From Clarireedia homoeocarpa (lineage: Eukaryota; Ascomycota; Leotiomycetes; Helotiales; Rutstroemiaceae): DNA of 64,000 nt. Shown piece by piece: positions 21,331 through 32,882 of this stretch. Positions within the stretch are counted from its first letter, which is position 1, and the number at the start of each line of letters is the position of its first letter. The notes beneath the pieces were generated by a model. The model did not search any database. It was not told the origin of the DNA and saw only the letters and a program-made list of their open reading frames with translations. Made by a program: the position numbers and the translations under genes. The stretch is from assembly GCA_001465935.1 (NCBI GenBank), contig LNKV01000011.1:64743-128742 (forward strand). The letters are read 5' to 3'.

Positions 21331-23304
21331 ATGTCGACCTCTTGCCCACCATCAAACACACCACACTCCCGGCAATCCACACCGGAGATTCGTACCTCGT
21401 ATGATTATGATTTCAGAGACCAAAAGATCATCAGCCTTCTTCAAGAGCAGAAGAAGTTTGTGACTGAATATCACCATAAAAATGAGCACTTGAAATGTCA
21501 AATAGTAAAACTCCAAGAGCAAAACAAAAAGTTGCTGGATGCAAATCGCCTGCTAGAACAGTCGAATACAGTAAAGAACACCAAAAAGTATGCACTGCAA
21601 CAGTCAAAAAGGAGGGGATGGAAAAACCCAGCAGCTCTACTTCCACAAGATCCATCAAGCGAAGGTGCGCCATCCAATAAGCGCGTCCAACGAGCTAAAC
21701 AGTCTCTATTCGAGAAGTGCTCCACGAGTAAGTCCAGGCAATGAAATATTGGACCAATAAAGCTGAATCGACTAGTTAGTGGTGGTAGAACACATGCAAC
21801 TGGTGTTGAGCTACCGGCAGATATAGCTGGCCAACAACCTGCTTCGTCAGCCACATCATCAGTGATTATGGCCTTGCGGAGGTCGACTCGATTGAAAGCC
21901 CTCGAGGGTCTGGATAATGAAGAAACCGATACGCCTCGCTACCCTCCAAGAACCGTCGGCAAATATCACGAGCCTGAGAAGATGGATTCACATGCGTGTA
22001 ATAACTGCCAGGGAGTCTTCAAGACTATCGATACCCTTCGCAGGCATAAAACCCATGGTATGTGTTTTAACTAGATTGGCAATCTACCTCGGGTTATCCG
22101 TCACTAAGTATTGCAGCCTGTACAAAATGCCCAGACTGCGAAGAATGGTTCAGGAGCAAGAATTCATTCTCCCAGCACAAAAAAGATTGCTACTTCAAGC
22201 AACGAAAAGCATCGTCAAACTACAACTATGAAGCATTGACAGATCAGAGAAAGATTGAAGCCATAGAAAAGGCAAGAGAATGTCCAAAGTGTCTAACCAT
22301 ATTTCACTGCAAAACTTTTCTTGACAGACACATAAATCAAGGTGAGTAACACAATCAGTTAAGAAACGAGGATGGCTAACCAAGAAGCTGTTTGTGCCAT
22401 GTGCCCTCACTGTGATAAAATATTTCCGCAAAAGTCGCGTTTGGACAAACATATCAAAAGTTCGCACGGAAAAGCGTTATCAGGATTATCGAGTTCAAGG
22501 CATCAGATCGGCCAGCGATCGCCTACGCAGGCGCCCGATATTGAGGTGCCGTGCGAGCAACAGAGCTCAGAGAACGGATCCGTTGACAAAATAACGTGTG
22601 GCCCCACCAAGGAGTCAGATCCTGTAAGCGATGATGATGATGAGTCTGTCATCTCCGAGGTTCTTTCTACTGCGCCATCACTAAAACGTGGTGCTGTATA
22701 TTTGCCGACGCCTACTTGGAATGAGCGCGTGGTAGGTGGAAATCTAGAAGATGGAACTGGGACGAACAGACCGGAAAAGATGCGCAAGCTCAACCACTCA
22801 ATAGGGCATAGTGCTGTGCAAAGAGTCATGAATTATCCAACGATAGACATACCTGCATGCGACCAGCGTACTGCCTCGGATAGGTTGACGCTATGTGATA
22901 GGCCCCAACTCTCAAGTCGTTATGATGATAATATTTTGGAGGGTGTGTGCCATATCCAGGAGAGCTTCGAAGACCAGATATATGCCATGAACATGGTTTC
23001 AGCGGACATGAGTTTCCATGGGGGAATTACCCAGTCCTTACCACAATACACATATACGCCAAGTCATCTTTATCAGATTTCTTTTGAGCGTGAAGCACCT
23101 TATTGCGAGCCACGGCGTGAAAACTTCTGGGATATCAGCTCTCGCGTTCTGGATCTCGAATTCCCAGATACTTCCAACAACCCAGCTGGGTCTCCAAGTA
23201 TCTTCGACTTTTCTACCCCTTTGCGAGAAAACCAAGAAACTGGAGATGTACCGCTGGGAGGGTACCCGTTTTCTAATGGACATAGCTGTATGAACTATCC
23301 ATGA
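21331..23304 (+). CDS. C2H2 zinc-finger protein with N-terminal coiled coil
   Basis: Probable nuclear DNA-binding protein; target unknown. Exons 21331..21727, 21776..22057, 22117..22341 and 22385..23304 total 1824 nt (607 aa). Residues ~30-90 form a heptad-rich helix (QKIISLLQEQKKF..NEHLKCQIVKLQEQNKKLL), a likely dimerising coiled coil. A basic segment follows. Four finger-like units come next: CNNCQGVFKTIDTLRRHKTH (classical); CPDCEEWFRSKNSFSQHKKD ending in Cys (C2HC); CPKCLTIFHCKTFLDRHINQ (second His missing); and CPHCDKIFPQKSRLDKHIKS then SH (classical). The C-terminal 280 residues are acidic and disordered (SDDDDESVISEV). Intron 3 is only 43 nt; its acceptor was chosen because a GGCTAACC branch site precedes AAG and the phase fits. 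An ATG at 22372 lies in that intron. Confidence 0.82.
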
Positions 23305-24377
23305 CGATGTTTGGCATTGAAACCCGGAGTTTTCTGGATGTGTGTGAATAACCCACGTCGACGTTCTTTGGGGCCTACGGCTGGCCTGCCTCTTGTTTCA
23401 TCGGTACCAACCCGTCGTTATATATTCTCATTTGGTGGATAATGAATCGCCAACTTTTGGGTGATGAGGCATTTTAGAAGTAGAAGGTATAGCCGCGCGA
23501 CAGTATATGAAGACAGGAGTCTCGTCTGATCGCTTCTTGGCATCGAGGTGTATGCATAGAGCTTGGTTTCAAGAGGATGATGAAACCTCAACGAATCCGT
23601 TCTTGGCTCGGGAAAAGAAATAGCTTTGCGTTGATATTAGGCGTTCCTACGATATCCCTTGGTTGCGGTCGCTTGATTTGAGAGGATGGAAGTCTGTTCG
23701 AGAATTTGATAGTAAAATTGGTGTGCGAGGAGAGAGTTGCCGAAGCTATTTTGAAGTTCATCTGTTCCAACTTGTGAAACTCGAACATGTAAATGTGTGT
23801 CGGATTTCGAGGATAACCAAGCTTCTCCTCCGGACGCAGCTAACCATAAATAGAATAAGTACGATCTTCCCAAACTTCCGACTTGACCACAAGATTGATG
23901 AAGGACTCGAAGGAATATTGGGAACTTGCGACTACAAAACATCTCAACCGCAATTCATGATACAAGTATGGGCTGCCGCCGGGTTTACATCGGATTTAAG
24001 ATACGCTCTTCTACTGTGGACCCGTGCATCTGCAGTAGCAGCTAATCGCTCATGGTTGCTTGCATTCGCATCGTGAACTCGATTGATCCGCCCACACGTT
24101 CCGTTCTAATCAAGATCATACGACCATACGACGACACGGCGGAAATCTTCTCAGGCCTGACTGGCGACCTATGCGCTCACTCACCCACCTTGCTGGGAGA
24201 ACATATCCATGACGTGAAAGGTCCTAATCGAAGCAACGACATTCTTTCCTCTAGGATCGGGGATCTAGATTTGCTTACTACACCGACCAAAGCGTCCCGC
24301 AATTAGCTTACATATCTAAGTTCCATAGTTCCTATGGTATCTCAGCCTTTATCTCACGAAGCCTTTGCACGAGAAAG
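23305..24377. other. Intergenic, zinc-finger gene to GDPD
   Basis: About 1.1 kb with no supported gene; ORFs of 66-137 codons on both strands overlap each other and show no family features. Confidence 0.4.
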
Positions 24378-25635
24378 ATGTCGGAATCAACACCTTTACT
24401 GCGCGAAAAGATGGAGACGGCCAGCTGTGAGTACGCCTGGCCTCCCTAAACACTTCGTTCTAATGATTTCCAGCAACCTTTAGTTTAGCTAAGCCGGATC
24501 GGCGAGGTCGCATACTCCCACAAGCCATCGCGCATCGAGGATATAAAGCCGCATTTCCAGAAAATACCATGGGCGCATTCAGAGGAGCTGTCGAAGTGGG
24601 CGCGCATGCTATCGAAACCGATTTACACATCGCGAAGGACGGGACTGTGGTCATTTCACATGTAAGATGACATTCGCGGAAGGTTAGAAATCAGGACAGT
24701 AGCTGACTCGGCATCAAGGACCCAACCCTCAAAAGATGTTTTGGAAAAGAAGACAAAATTATAGACTGCGATTGGTCGTACCTGTCGACTCTCCGCACAC
24801 TACAACCTCCTCACGAAGCAATGCCTCGCCTTAGAGATTTGTTGGAATACCTTACCACCCCAGGATTAGAAAATATATGGATATTATTAGACATTAAGGT
24901 ATCACTCATGTCATCCATGGAATATTTGCACTGGAACTCACTAGCTCGTAGCTCAATAACAATGCAGACGATATAATTAGATTGATTGGAGAAGCAATCA
25001 GAGGAGTAGAAGCAAATAGACCTTGGAATCAGAGGATCCTATTAGGCTGCTGGACGGTATGATTCTTTTTCTTATCTCTTGCGCCCTATGTCACATCACC
25101 TAACGATTCGTTTTACACCAACAACTCAATTTACTAACACTGCCATGTACAGGCCGAATATCTTCCTCTTTGCACCAAACACCTTCCTGATTTCCCTATC
25201 GCCCACATCGGATTCTCACTCACATACGCTCGGCAATTTCTACCTGTCTCGAATGTACATTTCAACATGTTACGGCAGATTATGGTAGGACCATATGGCT
25301 CTAAATTCTTATCTGATACAAGGAAAGCAAAGCGATCTATGTTCATCTGGACTGTCAACGAGGAAAAATGGATGCGGTGGAGCATAAGGAAGGAAGTTGA
25401 TGGTGTTATTACAGATGATCCAAAGAAGTACCTGGAAGTGTGCGATGACTATGACAGTGCGGAGTCGAAAAGGGTGGGCTTTAGCTTCAAGGACTGGATG
25501 TTAATCATTTGGTTCAACCTGTTGGCCATGTTATTTTCCTGGTTGTTCAGGTGCAGGCACGGCTTCAAAGTAGACCAAAGAAAAGTACGAGAAAGTTATG
25601 AAGCGTCAAAGAGGGCCTCGACTTTACCTTCATGA
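24378..25635 (+). CDS. Glycerophosphodiester phosphodiesterase (GDPD family) with C-terminal membrane segment
   Basis: Hydrolyses glycerophosphodiesters to glycerol-3-phosphate and an alcohol, or acts on related lysolipids. Exons 24378..24426, 24474..24661, 24719..24898, 24952..25056 and 25153..25635 give 334 aa with all phases consistent. Motifs: the catalytic HRGYKAAFPENTMGAF (HRG plus ENT), the metal-binding ETDLHIAKDGTVVISH joined across intron 2 to DPTLKRCFG, LLDIK, and near the end FIWTVNEEKWMRWSIRKEVDGVITDDPKKY, the closing TIM-barrel strand. A hydrophobic stretch close to the C-terminus (WMLIIWFNLLAMLFSWLF) predicts a membrane anchor. The first exon encodes only 16 residues. This small single-domain form is distinct from the large SPX/ankyrin Gde1 type. 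Confidence 0.93.
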
Positions 25636-26274
25636 CACATGGAGAAAATGTCATTCATATGACAAGACCTGGATGTCAAGGAGTTGTATTATCATCTATG
25701 AATCTTACTCTTGTTGGAATGGAAATCGCAATACCAAGGGAAGTTGTGAAATGAGCATTTCCTATCCAAGGAAAATTATACAGGAACCTCATTCAATAGG
25801 TTAGTTTTATAACTCTCTACTCAGAAGTGCGACACAAGAAGAACGTGGAGTTGATTTCGCCAACAACCAACCGACGAAGCTGGACGGTCATTTTCGATGT
25901 TATGGTTGTTCGGCGCTCTCTGATTCACACGGTATTGCCATGAACACATCTTCAGCATTTATTATTCACAGCTTTCGTTAGAGTAAGCCGCCTCTGCTGC
26001 TCGTGGTCAACCTCCTGCAGTATCTTGCAGGTGCTGGAGATGTAGAGTTTTCTTTTCCCTTATACTTATACACCTGATGCGCCACAAAACAATGGATTGC
26101 TGCCCATACAAAATTAAGACTACATTTACGGTTACACCAAATACATATCATTAGACCGTGGGAACCACGCTACAGTTAACAAGACGATATTGGACTCTAA
26201 CAAAGGAAGATCGCTCGGTGGGGCGAATGGTAGGAGACTGCGTTTGAGGGTGTGCCTAGAAGTTTGATTTACAC
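25636..26274. other. Intergenic, GDPD to orphan gene
   Basis: 639 nt; nothing supported beyond presumed terminator and promoter sequence. Confidence 0.4.
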
Positions 26275-28395
26275 ATGGCTGGAATACTCGATGTCATTGG
26301 TATTGGTGATAAGAAAGGTGGTAGGGCTGAGAGGAAGAAATCGCAGAGCACACGCTCAGCAAGACGCGCCTCTGCGTCTGACGCAGTCAAGACGAGGGTG
26401 GAACTCGAACTAGAAGATGCAATATCTGAGCTGGAAGAGCAAAGGAAACTCGAAGTACTGTCGGCGCAAGCATCAGAAGTGACTATCAAATCAAAGTTGA
26501 ATAAGTCATCAGCCCTAGTCATGTTGAGAACCATCCTCGCTCGACCCAAGAGCGAGCCTACAACGAAGAAAGACAAGAATAGAACAAGTCCACCAAATAT
26601 AGCCACCAAGAGGCTTAACAGTACGTCAGGTAGTAGCCCTAACAAGACGAAATCAAGTTCCACTGAAGATAACTCGGTTCATCGATCAGGCCAATGGGGT
26701 AGAATAGGACCTATGCAATCTCCCGAAATGACAAAAACCCCGAGGCCTATTGATATCCCATCACGAGGAAACAAGTCGATTATTACTTGTGACTCCCAGT
26801 CATTAGAAGGCCAATATATCAAGGAGCTTAATCCGCATCCCTATATGAAAGGTGATCAAGAATACGAAAATGGCGAGGAAGATACAAACATGGCTGCGTT
26901 CTATCGTCATAAGATTGCACTATCAGCACCACTGACGCAAAGCGACAAGGATTTTGAAGAAGAACGAAGCACATGCGCAGGATCTGCAATGCCACCATCT
27001 CGTAAGACACATGATGCGGTAGCTGGTTTCAGTAGAGTATTTTACGTCGATCCAAGTAACGTTCACGACATCCTTGCGAAGCGGGACTTTCTTGTATCAG
27101 GTAGTTTACCTCATGGGATAGGACGATCCCGTAGCCTGGGACCTGCGGCTCAGTCACCCCTTATTCGTACCCGAAGTCAAGGACCGAGCCAAGTTCATGA
27201 AAGTCTTCCGAGGCTTGGAGGTGAAGGCGGCCGATCATCTACGACGACCACCTTTTCAATGTTTATGCCCTCCTGTGCTAGAGGGCATGAAGAAGATAAT
27301 CCGATGCCCAAAATTGATCAAATAGCGCTCCAATCTGTACAGCCGTCACCTACGAGGCAAGCAAATGAAAACAGTACTCGGCATAATATCAATAAAGATA
27401 TACTTTCTGTTCCTCCGCTTTCCTTTTTTCCGCAAGAATATGGTTGTGCAATCACTGATATTCCTTTGGCTTCTACCCACGCCACTCAAGACCAGGATTG
27501 GACTTCAACGAGCGCTATCGAGTCAACGGATCAGCATGGTAGTCGGCAGAGTTATCACGCGCAGAGAACATGGGCCGACATCTTAGCAACAGACGACATT
27601 CCTGTTAGCCCCGAGACCATCAAGTATGATTGCTACGCAACATACAGTCCCGTTAGTCCGTTGGACAGGGGGTATGAGTTCGATCAATGGGCTGGAAGTC
27701 AAGAAATTCTTATCTGCTACAGCCCGGATAATGTCAGCATAATCGATTCACTTCAATCACGGCGGAGATTCTCATCAGAGTCAAAATCAATACCGGGGAG
27801 AGGCCAGCACAATGAAACAACCAATATAGTTTCTGACTTGAGATCACGTCCTCCCGTGTTTCCGAGCAGCCTGCCGGTAACACAGCATGGATTCCTACCA
27901 CAGCTACCTTTGGACGACAATGAATCATCTTTTCGGCACAATCTACCACTATTGACCCAGTATACATCTTCTTCAAAATCCCAAAACTCACAACGTACCA
28001 CACCGCCCAGCTTTCCTCGTCCGAATACTCTACTAGCCGCTCAGGAAACACTGGAGACTTGTTCCCAGAGACAAAGTCAACCACAAAACGCTCAAACCTT
28101 ACCTAATACCTGTTATACACCACTAGAGCCCGATGCCGCCCGTTTAAACATAATTTTGCCCCCTAAGAAATCTCCTTCTCGACCTAACCTCCTACAGCCC
28201 TCTCCAACCTCACCAGTTTTCTCTAATATAGCACAAGCCCGTCTTCCAGGTGTTTCTCGGTCGGATATTCGCCCTTTAAAAGTACAGAAGGCTGAAGTAG
28301 ATCCATTTGAGGTGGAGGAGGAGAGATGGCGAGAGGCAGTAGCAAGATTGAAGTGGAAGAGGGATGGAAGGGGAGGAGATGAAAACTCATCTTAG
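26275..28395 (+). CDS. Large disordered protein of unknown function
   Basis: Uninterrupted 706-codon ORF, not matched to a family from memory. The N-terminus (MAGILDVIGIGDKKGG) is followed by a basic Ser/Arg stretch (RKKSQSTRSARRAS). A charged helix follows that may form a coiled coil (ELELEDAISELEEQRKLEVL, residues ~45-65). The body is rich in Ser, Pro, Gln and Thr, without predicted membrane segments. Many SP/TP and RxxS sites suggest phosphorylation. It ends in a compact charged motif, VDPFEVEEERWREAVARLKW, which looks like the most constrained part. Single-exon structure contrasts with the neighbours. Length and even codon use support a real gene; function is open. Confidence 0.8.
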   Translation: MAGILDVIGIGDKKGGRAERKKSQSTRSARRASASDAVKTRVELELEDAISELEEQRKLEVLSAQASEVTIKSKLNKSSALVMLRTILARPKSEPTTKKDKNRTSPPNIATKRLNSTSGSSPNKTKSSSTEDNSVHRSGQWGRIGPMQSPEMTKTPRPIDIPSRGNKSIITCDSQSLEGQYIKELNPHPYMKGDQEYENGEEDTNMAAFYRHKIALSAPLTQSDKDFEEERSTCAGSAMPPSRKTHDAVAGFSRVFYVDPSNVHDILAKRDFLVSGSLPHGIGRSRSLGPAAQSPLIRTRSQGPSQVHESLPRLGGEGGRSSTTTTFSMFMPSCARGHEEDNPMPKIDQIALQSVQPSPTRQANENSTRHNINKDILSVPPLSFFPQEYGCAITDIPLASTHATQDQDWTSTSAIESTDQHGSRQSYHAQRTWADILATDDIPVSPETIKYDCYATYSPVSPLDRGYEFDQWAGSQEILICYSPDNVSIIDSLQSRRRFSSESKSIPGRGQHNETTNIVSDLRSRPPVFPSSLPVTQHGFLPQLPLDDNESSFRHNLPLLTQYTSSSKSQNSQRTTPPSFPRPNTLLAAQETLETCSQRQSQPQNAQTLPNTCYTPLEPDAARLNIILPPKKSPSRPNLLQPSPTSPVFSNIAQARLPGVSRSDIRPLKVQKAEVDPFEVEEERWREAVARLKWKRDGRGGDENSS

Positions 28396-28862
28396 GGGAA
28401 GATACGACTGAAACTGGAGTGGGTGTGGTTGTTTTGTCTAGGTGAAGTGATCCTTTTGATTGTACGATAGAATTTTGGTTATATATAAGTTGCAGGAATT
28501 CAGCGGGGAATGGATAATCGGGCTACTTTGGACTTTACTTACACATATACATATCTTGCATCGTTTTTACATAGATTAATTATTTACAAATATCATATAT
28601 TCTCTTCAAATGGCATCTTACGTGAAAAGCAAAGCAAGTTCAAGAATCGTCACATCAGAAATCGGCAGACCACGTGATTTTCCCACATCGTTCAAAACCC
28701 GATCGTGTGTTTTCGAAAACGACAACTCTATATCAGCACATTATCTGGTCGCCTTTATTTTCCTCGACCCCAAATCTTTTCTATATAATCGTTTCTGTTC
28801 CTCAACGTTAGGTTCTTGACTAATCGGCACCTACCAATCACTCACCCACACCCTCAAAAGTA
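28396..28862. other. Intergenic, orphan gene to SET gene
   Basis: 467 nt. A CACGTG E-box core lies near 28672..28677 (GACCACGTGATTTT), about 190 nt upstream of the SET gene start; its use is speculative. Nothing else seen. Confidence 0.35.
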
Positions 28863-30694
28863 ATGCAACCCCCACTTCAACCTCTCCCCCTCACCTCCCT
28901 CCCCGCCTGGTGCAAACTAAACGGGGTGTCCTTCCTCGATACAACCATCTCTTCAATTCCGTCAGGAAGAGGTAATGGGGTTGTCGCAACAAAAGCGTTG
29001 AATTCATGGGATACATATGATATACCGACGCTGCTGGAGGTAGGAAAGGAAGTGGTTCTTGATGCAGATTTGGTCTTGGAGATGCAGAGGGTGGATAAGG
29101 GATTTAGGGAGTTGGTGGATTGTGTGAAGGGTAAGGAGATAGAGGGTAAGGGAAAGGTGGGTTTGATTTGTTTTACTTTTCAGGAGTGGGAAGTGAATTA
29201 GGCAGGCAAGGAAAGGCACAGGATTGGAGAAGGAAATGTGCTGATAGATGACAGACTACGAGAAAAGAAGTGATGCTTTTTCTGTTGATGCAGATTACGA
29301 CGGCGGTCCAAGTTGAGGGAGAAAAGAGTATTGGGTTATCGAATCCGTGGACGGAGTATGTGAGGTGAGTGCATATGTGACTTGTCTGTATCAACGAATG
29401 GCGAATGGCACTTGATGAGGTGCATATAGACTACTCCCAGAAAACGTACCTATTCCTACAATGTGGAATGAGGAGGAGAGAATGTTGTTAGTGGGGACGA
29501 GTTTGGAGGTAAGTGATTTTAGCGGAAGGGTCGCCTTTTCGACTCCACCCAAAGGAAGAGCGAAGGAAGTTAATGATGAAATGTCCTCTCCTGAAGTCTA
29601 AAGAAGGCTACTAACTGGATCTATTAGTCTGCAGTTACAGCTAAACTGGCTGCGCTGCAACGAGAATTCGACGATCTTCGTGAGAAGACCTCAGAAATAC
29701 CATGGTGCAACACATATTGGTGGGAGAATAATTCGCTAACATTTTCCGACTGGATACGTCTCGACGCATGGTTTAGATCGAGATCACTTGAGCTTCAAAC
29801 CTCCGGCGAAGTGATGGTCCCATGTCTCGACATGGCCAATCACTCATCAACTCCGAATGCATACTACGAACAGACCTCCGCTGGCGACATATCACTTCTT
29901 CTTCGGCCGCACATGGAACTTCAACAAGGAACCGAAATTACCATTAGTTATGGCTCGGGGAAAAGTGATGCTGAAATGTTGTTCAGCTACGGCTTCATTG
30001 ACAGGAATAGTACCATAGCGGAATTGGTATTGGATTTGGAACCCATGCCGGAAGACCCCTTGGGTAAGGCAAAGGTTGCCGCGTTGTGCGATCGTCCATT
30101 TGTGAGGATATGGGGCGACGAAGAAGAGAAGATCTACTGGGAAAGTCCATTCCTTTATCTGCTTTGTCTGAATGAGGAGGATGGGCTAGAATTCAAAGTT
30201 CTGCAAGAGACAGATGGATCGCGAAGCCCGTTGAGAGTTTTCTGGCAGGGTTCAGATGTTACTGAGTCTACAAACACTTTCGAGGCATTGATAAGTAGTC
30301 ATGAACTCGTGGATATCTTCAAGCTTCGTGCTGTAACAATATTGCAGGATCGAATCCGGCAGCAACTGGAGCGATTATACGGCAGCGAAGACATTGTAGA
30401 GACTTTAGCTACAACTGCGATGATATCTGAGGATAAAAAAGTTAATGCATTTAAATTGAGACGAACAGAAACTGCTATTCTGGAAGCAGCTTATGAAACA
30501 GTTGAAGCAGAGGTATGATGAGTCTCTTAACCAATCTACTCCACCAGAAGAAAGAGTACTAACATTGACCCCAGAAAAGCCAATTCATGAAAAATGAAAA
30601 CGTCCTGAAATATCTTGGGACTATGGATAGCTCAAAAACAGAAAACTCGCCACCAGATCTTGCTGATATCAATGACGAGGAGGATTTCAGTTGA
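28863..30694 (+). CDS. SET-domain protein lysine methyltransferase (Rubisco LSMT/SETD6-like)
   Basis: S-adenosylmethionine-dependent lysine methyltransferase of the interrupted-SET class, likely acting on a ribosomal or other non-histone protein. Exons 28863..29192, 29294..29364, 29430..29508, 29628..30512 and 30575..30694 total 1485 nt (494 aa). Start: LTSLPAWCKLNGVSF; then SGRGNGVVATKAL, the glycine-rich cofactor region. The inserted helical part contains LSNPWTEYVRLLPENVPIPTMWNEEE. The SET core has EVMVPCLDMANHSSTPNAYYE (the NH motif) and TEITISYGSGKSDAEMLFSYGF (catalytic Tyr region). The last half is the helical substrate-binding domain. The donor of intron 1 (GTGAAT) is weak but phase-consistent, so that junction is the least certain. 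Confidence 0.87.
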
Positions 30695-32882
30695 CATGCC
30701 ACGCACACCACAATGACGACGAAGGCTTCAATTGACAATACTCAATCCAGTCAAAGTATCAATACGGCAAACAAGTTTTACATGAAGCCTTGCATACTTC
30801 TCTGCAGTCCCGACGCGGAATATTCAGAAAAATTCAGGCTTTCAAACTCAATTTTACGCCTTAAAAGTGCATGAGGTCGCAAGACTAGGTCCATGCACCA
30901 CAAGGGGCGCGGAAAGGTTACATATTAGGGATCTGAAAAGACGACAAGAAAACCGGGACCTTGTAGGGAAGACAAGGACAACCCTGCACTCTCATATTTT
31001 ACCCGTATCGAGCCAAGGACAGTTATACATGTATGACTTAGCAGCGTTGTATTTACCCTAGGAAGCTGCCGCCGCGATCGGGTCCATTTCAAGATCGTTG
31101 TTGGCAAATGAGACGCAGGTCACTGTAAAATTACTTGAATTTCCGAGTCTCTCCGACTAAGCTGCCTATGAACCTACGACGATCATCACAATCCTGCAAC
31201 TGGCAATTCATGCCCCAGACGTAAGAGAGGTTTCGATTCATAGAACAGCGCCGTTTCAATGCTAGCTGAGTGAAGCCCATCCAAGTTGTGGAGCTTGTTT
31301 TCCTAGCTGTTCACATGATGTAAGATTTTGGACTGTTCTTAGGCACTTTCGGGGTTCGATGCCTGAGCATTGAGCCTAAATTATGGTCCAAGAAGATTTC
31401 TTACCGCTTATATAATTGTTGATGAGTTAGTATTAGGAGCTATCTATCCGCTGTGGCTCGCGGCGGAGGAAAAGTCTTGGGTTGTCTTGTCTTGATGGCT
31501 TGGGTTCGACGAAAGTATGTATACGGAGTAACGTCGACGCCTAATTCCGGTTTATATTGAGAGAGTCTCGTAGAGAAGAGTTTGATAGGCAGGGAGAGAC
31601 CTGTAGAGGCATCCTTCGTACCCGCTTTTTGCATGGTACGGAATGATACCGGCCTTGTCGTGTCGAGGTTGCATTAGTGACGGTGACAGAAAAGAACCAG
31701 ACTCAACCAGACTCAAGCAGACTTACCAAGAACCACCCACAAATTTCTAGATAGGAATAAGCTTAGACATGATAATGCACGTAGGTTTGGGAAATATATT
31801 GCGCGTCTGATAGTCTTCCCACGCTCCACCGTCGGACTGCATAGAGAATGGTCAAGATACGAACTGGTAGCGAACAACCAGTAGGAGGGCGAGAAGCTGG
31901 AGATCCTTTGCATTTGATTCGCTGCTTCGGATAGTTTTCCTCTGGAAGGTATGGTGGAACCCTACGAAGTACTGCCGTACCTCTTCTAATCGTGCAGTCT
32001 GCGCTGCAGACTGCAGTGCAGTAGTGAATGTGTTGGAAAGTCGCGCAAATATACATAATCCTCAAGGTGGCCGTTGTTGCCAAGCTTGCCGCCGTTGCGA
32101 CGCATTTCCGCTGTCGTAGTAATCCTGAGCTTACTATGTAAGTTTAAGATGAGCCGTCTTACTGCGTGGGGAAGCAAGTGCAACAGGTTAACACGAAGAA
32201 GTTAAGGACATGGATTACTCAAGTGGCTTGGGCCAAATGCAAAAAAAAACGATGCGAGTGATCTGCGCAAGACTTCCACCAGCTGCTGCGATCCAATCAA
32301 TTCCTCTCAACAATCAATACGACTCATTCTTCATTGGCTGCACACTGCCATCTTACTATCTACTTTCCACCCCAATTTGGCGCATATCGATAGCGCCCCC
32401 AAGATCCTTTCTCCAGTCGTTCTCCACCATCCCGTGCGCGCACGCACATATTCACCACCGCCTTGGCATGCGGGATCTCATCGGCTCTTGCCTACAGTGC
32501 TGCAGTACATACTCTCACAGCCACCTTCTTCTTATCCGACTGACTTCTTTTTCCCCTTGAACAACTCATCGCACACCACCATCATCGAATTACCCTCGGA
32601 ACTGATTCCTGCAATCGTCCCAAGAAAAGCGTTTCGATTTCCACTTGACTGGTGATCCTCGTTCGAGATCACCTACCTGCGTCGCGAAACGAAACGAGTT
32701 GACGTCGCATAATCCCCCCCCCAATATCAACGCATGAGAGCGATTGAGATAGGAACTTTGTGCGTCGCAACGTGCCGAGGCAGATAGTTCCGTTGGAGCA
32801 ACGATACGATCCCAGTGAGGATCTGTCTACAAAAATCGTATTACAGTGAGAAGCGGGTTTTGGAGAGAGCTGTATCAACAAA
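30695..32882. other. 2.2-kb intergenic region upstream of the FacB-type gene
   Basis: No supported gene; short ORFs only. The last ~670 nt (32210..32880) are pyrimidine-rich and probably include a long leader of the regulator gene. A GGTTCGATGCC string near 31351 resembles a tRNA B box but no cloverleaf forms around it. Confidence 0.4.

Noticed and set aside
22342..22371. Translation of the zinc-finger gene restarting at ATG 22372
   Set aside because: This ATG lies inside a 43-nt intron with a good branch site; splicing to 22385 keeps the frame and joins the finger region.
31330..31370. tRNA-like B box GGTTCGATGCC
   Set aside because: No matching acceptor stem, D arm or anticodon arm could be found around it.
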